A stretch of DNA of 5,329 bases, from assembly GCA_007116095.1 (NCBI GenBank), contig SKJD01000098.1, positions 1 through 5,329 of the forward strand, given 5' to 3'. Made by a program: the position numbers and the translations under genes. Numbering within the stretch: position 1 is the first letter of the stretch; each line of letters starts with the position of its first letter. Source of the DNA: Candidatus Hydrogenedentota bacterium (lineage in GTDB: Bacteria > Hydrogenedentota > Hydrogenedentia > Hydrogenedentales > SCBR16-9). The notes beneath the pieces are model-generated. The model saw only the letters and a list, made by a program, of their open reading frames with translations, was not told the DNA's origin and searched no databases. Positions 1 to 5,329 of this stretch are shown here, in pieces.

Positions 1-3000
1 CTTGCTCCACCAGGCTTTGCAGGGGAAGCGGCGTGCTCACTTCCGGCGGTGGTGTGGCGCCCTCGATGTAACTCACCACGATATCGTCCAGGCGCAGCTC
101 CGAGCGCGGGCCGCTGTCGCCGCCGACATGATGGTAGCGCCACAGCAACTGGACATAGGGCTGGCCCAATGCGTCGGCGGGCAGAGGCGCGGGACCGATG
201 GGTTCGCTGTGTCCATCGGGTCGTACGGTATAGGCCACGGGTTCGCCCTGATGCACCAGGTCCTGGAAGGGGCCGGAAGCGCCGATGCGGTATTGCAGGC
301 GCAACTCATAGCTGCGCTCATTGGTCAACACCGTGCCGCCCAGCCACGCGACCCAGGCCGGGCCACTGAGGTCGGTGGTGTCGAGTGCTAAAAGGGCGCC
401 GCCGAGATCGCGATCACGCCCGGTATTGATGAAGGAGATGCCGTCATCGCCCAGCCCATTGAGGCGGGTACGGCGGGTGTTGTTGTAGGGGAAGCCCAAG
501 GTGTCCACATCGTCTTCGTGGTAGTCGTCGTAGGGTATGGCATAGGCGTAGTCCAGCGGCGCCTCTAAGCCGGGATCCGTCAGGTCACTCTGTAAAAAGA
601 GCATGTGCGGCGGATAACTGTGCTCCGGCGCTTCCGGCGACCAGGTAGTAAAGGCGTAGTCGCTGTCTTGCAACGAATGCGGCGTGGGATATACCAGCAC
701 TTCGAAGTCTGTGCTCAGCGCCGGGTTTTCCCCGTCGGACACGGTCACCGTTACGACAGCGCCGCCCTGTTGCTGTGGATGTAAGTGCAAGACATTGCCT
801 GTGAAAGAAGTAAGCAGGGCATTGGGGTTGCTGTTCGTTGTGCTGTATATCACGGAGGCGGCCGGATCGGTGGCGAAGACCTGGTTCAGGTTGATCTCCG
901 TGGGGTTGTCGCCTGCAATCAGGTACTGACGCGGCACACTGCCGATAAGCTGCGGCGGCAAGAGCACGTCGCCAGTGGGTTGGCCTTCCACCGATATGTT
1001 GTCGAAACGGTTGTTGCCGGAGCTGTTCGCCGCCTCGGCGCCCTCGAATAGCAATCGCACCGCAAAATCGGGATTGTCATTGACCGCGTCAATGTCGCTG
1101 AAATCAAAGACCACGGGTCGGTATTCTTCTGTCACCGTGACAGGATCGCCAAAGGCTGTCCACAGACCATCCGCTGTCGTGCGGTATTCCAGCGCTTGTA
1201 GCTGCGCGCCGTTGCTGGTGCGGTTCACGGCATAGCGCAGGACGATGTCCTCATAGTCGGTGGTGGGGAGTGTCAATTGGAATTCCCGCGTATCCGACGG
1301 GTTGCGCACCCGCAGGCCGCGTCCCGCATCCGCCTCCAGCCGGGCGTTGAGCAAGGTACCGTCGTTGACACGGTCCATATAGCCGGGGCCGCTGCCCGGA
1401 TAGCTGATAACAGCATTGCCCTGGAGGCTGAAGTCCGCTGGAATACTGTCCAGCTCTCCCCCGGGAAGGTCGTTAAAATGCCAGTAATGCAGCAGGGCGG
1501 TGACTGGTTCGGCAGTGAAGACCGCGCTGATCGTGGCGTCCTCAGCAAGCGTGAGCACGACTTCATGCGTAGCTGTGCTGCCTTTTTCGATCAGCGCCTT
1601 ATCACCCAGGCCCTCCCAGTGCGAGAAGTGGAAGCCAGGCTCCGGGTGCGCCGTCAGCGTGACTGGCATGCCCTGGAAATAGATGCCCGACCATGGATAG
1701 GGCACATCCGGATCCGTCAGGCCAATCGTGTCCTCATTGATCGTGATGCTGTTGATCTGCACCGTCCCCCGCCCCGACACATTTACATCCACGGTGACCT
1801 CCGCTAGCCCGGGAAGGTCGAAAAAGTCTTTGGTATGTTGCCGCATGTAGCCTGGGCGCTGGTTGGCGAAGCTTCGAAGCCGGTTACGGTTGTTGCCCCA
1901 GTTCCAAGTCCCCGGACGTTTCCAGCGTTGACTATGTTCTGCTATTACATCGCCTACCCGGTTGTATATGCGGTCCAGCTTCTCGTGTGCAACCTGCGGT
2001 TTCAAGGTTGTGTTCAATAAGTCGGCGGTTTTGTTTATAAAGGCGTTTCGGAAGCTTTCATTTTCCAGCAATGCGCGCAGCAAAAAGGTCGCCCGCGGGG
2101 AATTGGGTGCGTAACTCGGCGGTGGCGTTGGGCCATCAATCGCTGTTGCGTAGCTGAGCATGTCACGATCAGCCGGTGAAACGAGTTCAACATCAAAGAG
2201 AATCCAGCGCCAGGGAATGCCAGCATCCTTGGCGCGCCAGAAATCAAGATTCTTTCCGGGCCAGTCATAATTGGCCGAATAAATCTCAGCCAACTGATAG
2301 ACAATGAAGTTGTCAATGTCCATTTGGGAGGCCACATGCGCATAGGCCTCCGGGGCCTGAAGTGTCGTTGGGGTTGGCACACCGGTATTGGCATGAAGCC
2401 GGTTGAAATTCGGATCAATATACTCCATCAGCTCTATGAACTCGGTCATGGAACCCTGTTTTGGGGACATGGAAGTACTGCCATCTACCAGATCAATTTC
2501 GTCAACATCGAGATCATGGTGAATGGTGAGGTTATGCTGGTCGATTCGATCACGAATCATATGCAGGCCCCAGAATTCCCCGTTGATAAAGACGATGGCG
2601 GGCTGGGCGTGCTGAAGCTCCAAGTCCTCTTCATTAAAGAGACTTTGATAAAACTCGTCGTTGGGCGAATAGGCGCGTATGCTGCGCAAAATGATCCGGC
2701 GATGCTCCAAGACGTCTTTGTCCGGGAATAGGGGGTACTCAAGGCTGTCCATGCCATATCGGTTACGGAAGTATATTCGCAAGGATTTCTGGTCCATCCG
2801 TCGCGTCGAACCGCCATGGATACGTAAGCCTGCGCCGGTGCTGAAGGCCAGCGAGCCGTCTTTCTCAAAATACTCCAAATCAATGGGGCGTTCCCATGCT
2901 TCACCAGATTGGGTATAGTTTCCCTGGTGTCCCCATTGCGATCCGTCGTTGTACAGATCGCCTGGCACCAAGAGGCCCGTTGCGTCACTGAATAAATGGT

Positions 3001-3904
3001 CCGCATCGGTGGATATAGAAATGACTGGCATGGCATATCGTTCGTCTATGGAATCATCAACAAAATAACTTCGGGTGCGATGCGTGTCGGGAAGAAAGCC
3101 GCTCCGCACGGCAATCGCTTTTACGATGGTAGACTTAAAACTCGCCGACAAGGGCGCACGCCATTCCGATGGGGGCGCCGTGGGAATCATGGAGAATACA
3201 TCGGGCTCGCCTTCCCTGCTTTCAATCCTGATAGGTTCCGTGTAGAGAATCGCGGAATCCGGGTCCGGGGTGCTGCCGTCCAGGGTGTAGTAGATGCTGG
3301 CTTGCGGATCGGGATGGGTCAGTTCCAGGTAGAAGCCTTCTGAATAAAAACCGGCATCATGAGAAAACTGTGGCGCCAGGAGAAGGTCCTGATAGCCTTC
3401 TGCCTCATTTGCCGTCCCCGGGGTAGGTATTGCAAAAAAGACCCAGGAATTCGCGCCATCGCCTGCACGGCCATAGGAAATGTCCCGGGGAACTTCCAGG
3501 GACGGGACAAAGTCCAGGATGGTCTCGCCGTCCGGCGTCATCAGGATAAGGGGTTCCCCGTCCGCGCTGATGCTGAAATTGGTATGTAAGAAGCCGTCGC
3601 TATCTACCTTGTCCTTGCCCGAGGCCCAGACCAGGAAATGTTCGCCAGGTTCGATGTTTCCGCTTGGGAATTGCCACTTCTGGGGGTTCTCAAAGTCGTC
3701 GGAGAGGTAATAACCGGTCAGATCGATGGCGCTGCTACCGGGATTGTACAGTTCAATCCAGTCTTCATAATCGCCATCGGCATCGGCGATGGTCGCGCCG
3801 TTGGAGGCCATAAATTCATTGATAACCTGCCCCTGCGCCTGGAATCCCATCAGGCAAAGCAATACGCCACACAATACCCGTACCCCTGGAAACTTGCGTT
3901 GCAT
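1..3904 (-). CDS. Large secreted lamin-tail / CotH-kinase multidomain protein, partial (3' end beyond window)
   Basis: My translation from the ATG at 3904 stays open for 1301 codons to base 1, with no stop or frameshift; the C-terminus is missing. Residues 1-25 form a signal peptide (basic start, hydrophobic core, likely cut after AQG); there is no lipobox. Residues 26-165 are a lamin-tail domain (VINEFMASN; DWIELYN at 48-54). About 178-280 resembles the chitobiase C-terminal beta domain (YYTLDGSTPD, D209). About 290-695 is a CotH kinase domain: GLRIHGGSTRR at 359-369, K373-S374, INGEFWG at 440-446, NYDWPGKN ending at N552, and WRWILFDVE ending at E573, followed by the usual helical tail (R604 region, RPGYMRQH). 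CotH proteins are atypical secreted protein kinases; D547 and D571 are my candidates for the key acidic residues. About 698-800 is an InlB-B-repeat-like domain (FHFSHWEG, SAVF). About 803-973 is a beta-sandwich-like module ending RFDNISV, 985-1071 is Ig/cadherin-like (TVSDG, D1057), and 1083-1290 is another module ending LRLDDIVVSY. The substrate is unknown. An extracytoplasmic location is predicted. Confidence 0.93.
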   Translation of the reverse strand, partial: MQRKFPGVRVLCGVLLCLMGFQAQGQVINEFMASNGATIADADGDYEDWIELYNPGSSAIDLTGYYLSDDFENPQKWQFPSGNIEPGEHFLVWASGKDKVDSDGFLHTNFSISADGEPLILMTPDGETILDFVPSLEVPRDISYGRAGDGANSWVFFAIPTPGTANEAEGYQDLLLAPQFSHDAGFYSEGFYLELTHPDPQASIYYTLDGSTPDPDSAILYTEPIRIESREGEPDVFSMIPTAPPSEWRAPLSASFKSTIVKAIAVRSGFLPDTHRTRSYFVDDSIDERYAMPVISISTDADHLFSDATGLLVPGDLYNDGSQWGHQGNYTQSGEAWERPIDLEYFEKDGSLAFSTGAGLRIHGGSTRRMDQKSLRIYFRNRYGMDSLEYPLFPDKDVLEHRRIILRSIRAYSPNDEFYQSLFNEEDLELQHAQPAIVFINGEFWGLHMIRDRIDQHNLTIHHDLDVDEIDLVDGSTSMSPKQGSMTEFIELMEYIDPNFNRLHANTGVPTPTTLQAPEAYAHVASQMDIDNFIVYQLAEIYSANYDWPGKNLDFWRAKDAGIPWRWILFDVELVSPADRDMLSYATAIDGPTPPPSYAPNSPRATFLLRALLENESFRNAFINKTADLLNTTLKPQVAHEKLDRIYNRVGDVIAEHSQRWKRPGTWNWGNNRNRLRSFANQRPGYMRQHTKDFFDLPGLAEVTVDVNVSGRGTVQINSITINEDTIGLTDPDVPYPWSGIYFQGMPVTLTAHPEPGFHFSHWEGLGDKALIEKGSTATHEVVLTLAEDATISAVFTAEPVTALLHYWHFNDLPGGELDSIPADFSLQGNAVISYPGSGPGYMDRVNDGTLLNARLEADAGRGLRVRNPSDTREFQLTLPTTDYEDIVLRYAVNRTSNGAQLQALEYRTTADGLWTAFGDPVTVTEEYRPVVFDFSDIDAVNDNPDFAVRLLFEGAEAANSSGNNRFDNISVEGQPTGDVLLPPQLIGSVPRQYLIAGDNPTEINLNQVFATDPAASVIYSTTNSNPNALLTSFTGNVLHLHPQQQGGAVVTVTVSDGENPALSTDFEVLVYPTPHSLQDSDYAFTTWSPEAPEHSYPPHMLFLQSDLTDPGLEAPLDYAYAIPYDDYHEDDVDTLGFPYNNTRRTRLNGLGDDGISFINTGRDRDLGGALLALDTTDLSGPAWVAWLGGTVLTNERSYELRLQYRIGASGPFQDLVHQGEPVAYTVRPDGHSEPIGPAPLPADALGQPYVQLLWRYHHVGGDSGPRSELRLDDIVVSYIEGATPPPEVSTPLPLQSLVEQ

Positions 3905-3909
3905 GTATT

Positions 3910-3914
3910 CTCCC
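3910..3914 (-). promoter_or_regulatory. Ribosome binding site of the CotH-kinase gene
   Basis: On the minus strand GGGAG is followed by AATAC and the ATG at 3904. The 5-base spacer is slightly short and the match is weaker than that of the prepilin gene. The choice of this start is supported mainly by the signal peptide that begins right at it. Confidence 0.65.
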
Positions 3915-3998
3915 GTGTGCCCCTGAAAGCGTTGTCACCCTACGCTGTTTTTTTCGTGTTACTGATTCACGACCCAGCTTATCATTGAGCCGCACCTA

Positions 3999-4027
3999 AG
4001 GATAGCAGTCTGTGACAGCAAGGTCAA
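3999..4027 (-). promoter_or_regulatory. Predicted sigma70-type promoter of the CotH-kinase gene
   Basis: On the minus strand TTGACC (4027-4022, five of six consensus bases) and TATCCT (4004-3999, four of six) are separated by exactly 17 bases. Transcription would start near 3992 and leave a leader of roughly 88 bases before the ATG at 3904. The element sits in an AT-rich stretch beyond the terminator-like hairpin of the upstream gene, which fits an independent transcription unit. The call is from consensus match only. Confidence 0.5.
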
Positions 4028-4053
4028 TATCGCAAACCAAATATCACACTATA

Positions 4054-4072
4054 AGCAAAATTATTGTTTGCT
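4054..4072. repeat. Short inverted repeat upstream of the CotH-gene promoter
   Basis: AGCAAA at 4054-4059 and TTTGCT at 4067-4072 form a perfect 6-base inverted repeat around a 7-base AT-rich centre. It lies about 27 bases upstream of the predicted -35 box at 4022-4027, a usual place for an activator site. It could be an operator, or a chance palindrome in AT-rich DNA. Confidence 0.3.
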
Positions 4073-4091
4073 GTGGACTGACAAGATAAGA

Positions 4092-4134
4092 GGCCCGGAA
4101 CACCTGCCATACCCTGGCGATGGTATTCCGGGCC
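4092..4134 (-). terminator. Strong hairpin after the prepilin-like gene, probable intrinsic terminator
   Basis: Bases 4092-4100 (GGCCCGGAA) pair perfectly with 4126-4134 (TTCCGGGCC). Inside, after a four-base bulge at 4101-4104, TGCCAT (4105-4110) pairs with ATGGTA (4120-4125) with one G-U wobble, leaving a 9-base loop. On the minus strand the stem is followed by a moderately T-rich run (TCTTATCTTGT), whereas no T run follows on the plus strand, so it best fits termination of the prepilin transcript, 114 bases after its stop. The T run is imperfect; the hairpin could instead protect the mRNA 3' end or be a dispersed repeat. Confidence 0.65.
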
Positions 4135-4247
4135 GAACCCAATGCGAGGAAGCAAAGGGCGTTTGCGTTATTTTCGGATTGTGTTTTTCGTACGCCTACG
4201 TTGGTCTATACATTACTGTAAAATGGGGCTTGCCTTAGCTCCAAACG

Positions 4248-5306
4248 TCAGCCCATGCCGGCCCAGATGTTCTGGAAGGCCATGCGATAGGCTGCCGCGT
4301 TGGTGCCGCTGGCGTTGGGCGGATAAGGCGCTTCGACGGGCATCTTTTCCTGGAAACGGATGAATTCGACGTGCCCATCAAAGAAAAGCACGTTACTGCC
4401 ACCCGGGATGTGGTTGAAGCGGCCCGTACCGCCGGTGTCGCCATGCCAGTTTTCGCTGTTGCTCCAGGCGTCCCACATCACTGGAAGCGTGCTTGCGGCC
4501 ATGGCGCTGGCGCCCGGGTTATTGATATCCGTGATAAAGAAACGCTCGACGCCGTCCTTCAGACGGGTGTAGGTACTGGGGAGCGGGCTGCCGTCGTCGT
4601 CCAGGTGCAACTGGCCCGAATTCTGCGTAGAAGCCGGGTTGGCGGCGGCGTTGTAGTCTTGCATGCCCCGGTAGGGCGTGTAGAAATTCTGAATCCCATT
4701 CCATTCAGCGGGCCCGCCATGATCTTGAATAAGGGGCTGACCGAAGAATACGGCATTCGCGTTGCTGAAATTGGGATCATTCATGAAGTCGTTGCACATG
4801 CCCAAAGCCACGGCCACGAGTTGGGAGTTGGTGCGCACGGCATAGGGCATGTAGGCGTAGGAGATGGGGTGTGAGAGAATGGTGTGTCGGATGGCGTCTT
4901 CCACCGGATGTCCGGTACGGGTGACTTTGTCGAGCATCCCGGCGATGTCGTCTTCAAAGAAGAAGTTGGTCTGATTGCCCGCGACCCAGTCCGAGGTGCG
5001 GGAGTCCGAGGGGCAAATCATGACGCTGGGGTCGTTCCAGTAGTCCGGGTAGAGTCCGGTAGAATCCAACCCCAGGGTCCACTGGTTCAGCATCCACTGG
5101 TTCATGCCCGGATACATGCCGCGGTTTTCATTCGAGTACATCTCGAAGATCAGTCCGAACTGCTTCAGGTTGTTCGCGCAACTGGCTCGCCGCGCCGCTT
5201 CCCGCGCCCGGGCCAGGGCCGGCAGCAAGATGGCCGCCAGAATGCCGATGATGGCGATAACCACCAACAGTTCGATCAGGGTAAAGCCCTTTTTCGTTCG
5301 TTTCAT
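4248..5306 (-). CDS. Prepilin-type N-terminal cleavage/methylation protein with C-terminal H-Xn-DG motif (DUF1559-like)
   Basis: This is a complete 352-residue prepilin-like protein. The N-terminus has a short basic leader (MKRTKKG), a predicted prepilin peptidase cut after G7, F8 as the expected methylated residue, E12 at mature position +5, and a hydrophobic helix of about residues 8-30 that would anchor it in the inner membrane and pack into a pilus or pseudopilus. A polar stretch follows ([17 protein letters not shown], 33-49), typical of the abundant prepilin-like families of Planctomycetota, Lentisphaerota and Hydrogenedentota. Further family landmarks are MICPSD at 96-101, [13 protein letters not shown] at 252-264, PVMWDAW at 275-281, and the C-terminal signature from H299 to D310-G311. 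Cysteines are at 43, 98 and 171. The ATG at 5306 is supported by a strong ribosome binding site and an immediate prepilin leader. No pilus assembly genes are visible, so a role in a pilus, in secretion or as a surface protein is undecided; the family is mostly uncharacterised. Confidence 0.95.
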   Translation of the reverse strand: MKRTKKGFTLIELLVVIAIIGILAAILLPALARAREAARRASCANNLKQFGLIFEMYSNENRGMYPGMNQWMLNQWTLGLDSTGLYPDYWNDPSVMICPSDSRTSDWVAGNQTNFFFEDDIAGMLDKVTRTGHPVEDAIRHTILSHPISYAYMPYAVRTNSQLVAVALGMCNDFMNDPNFSNANAVFFGQPLIQDHGGPAEWNGIQNFYTPYRGMQDYNAAANPASTQNSGQLHLDDDGSPLPSTYTRLKDGVERFFITDINNPGASAMAASTLPVMWDAWSNSENWHGDTGGTGRFNHIPGGSNVLFFDGHVEFIRFQEKMPVEAPYPPNASGTNAAAYRMAFQNIWAGMG

Positions 5307-5315
5307 TGTCTGTGT

Positions 5316-5323
5316 CCTCCTTT
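5316..5323 (-). promoter_or_regulatory. Strong ribosome binding site of the prepilin-like gene
   Basis: Read on the minus strand, AAAGGAGG lies 9 bases before the ATG at 5306. It is a near-perfect anti-Shine-Dalgarno match and fixes the start. It suggests efficient translation, as expected for an abundant structural protein. The promoter lies beyond the right edge, since only six bases remain upstream. Confidence 0.9.
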
Positions 5324-5329
5324 GATTGC

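Larger units (their letters stand above)
3905..4247. other. 343-base intergenic region between the two minus-strand genes
   Basis: This region is visibly richer in A and T than the flanking genes. From right to left it holds an unremarkable stretch after the prepilin stop (4135-4247), the terminator-like hairpin, the short inverted repeat, the predicted promoter, and the leader of the CotH-kinase gene. I see no credible small gene, tRNA or riboswitch. A plus-strand open frame starting at 4142 lacks recognisable protein features and runs into the antisense of the prepilin gene. Confidence 0.7.

Noticed and set aside
1277..1807. A 176-codon open frame on the plus strand
   Set aside because: It lies wholly antisense to the CotH-kinase frame, has no recognisable domain or credible ribosome binding site, and is explained by the GC-rich codon pattern of the real gene.
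2557..3036. A 159-codon minus-strand frame
   Set aside because: It overlaps, in another frame, the part of the large gene that encodes the conserved HGGS and INGEFWG kinase motifs, so it is a shadow.
1..3904. Possible pseudogene, suggested by several medium open frames on both strands
   Set aside because: The minus-strand frame from 3904 translates to base 1 with no stop or frameshift and recognisable domains throughout; the medium frames are shadows.
4011..4026. CRP-like half site TGTGA near the promoter
   Set aside because: The second half does not match TCACA at the required spacing, and CRP-type regulation is not established for such an organism.
4140..4165. Small hairpin GCAAA/TTTGC followed by T-containing sequence on the plus strand
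   Set aside because: The stem has only five mostly weak pairs and no plus-strand gene precedes it.
4371..4874. A 167-codon open frame on the plus strand
   Set aside because: It is antisense to the well-supported prepilin gene, and its translation shows no known protein feature.

Overview
The window holds two genes, both on the minus strand and read from right to left, separated by a 343-base intergenic region. Both gene types (a prepilin-like protein of the H-Xn-DG group and a multidomain lamin-tail/CotH-kinase protein) occur in many paralogous copies in Planctomycetota, Verrucomicrobiota, Lentisphaerota and Hydrogenedentota. The phrasing of the prepilin C-terminus looks most like Hydrogenedentota or a neighbouring lineage. 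This assignment rests on family distribution and general resemblance, not on a marker gene, and is moderate at best.

Right end (4248-5306): a complete 352-residue protein with a textbook type IV prepilin / type II pseudopilin N-terminus, a strong Shine-Dalgarno site, and the conserved C-terminal H...DG signature. About 110 bases past its stop lies a strong hairpin (4092-4134) that probably ends its transcript.

Middle (3905-4247): an AT-richer intergenic region with that hairpin, a 19-base inverted repeat, and a good sigma70-type promoter (TTGACC, 17 bases, TATCCT) pointing at the next gene.

Left part (3904 down to base 1): one uninterrupted reading frame of 1301 codons with no stop before the window edge. 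It encodes a secreted modular protein: signal peptide, lamin-tail domain, chitobiase-C-terminal-like beta domain, CotH-type protein kinase domain, InlB-B-repeat-like domain, a beta-sandwich-like module, an Ig/cadherin-like domain, and a second large module that ends just before the edge. The C-terminus, and so the mode of anchoring or export, is outside the window.

The separate promoter and the hairpin suggest the two genes are transcribed independently. Both products are predicted to pass the inner membrane, so they may belong to the cell surface, but nothing in the sequence shows that they act together. I found no RNA gene, mobile element, CRISPR array or phage gene. The best leads are the kinase-bearing surface protein, its undefined C-terminal modules, and its uneven base composition.
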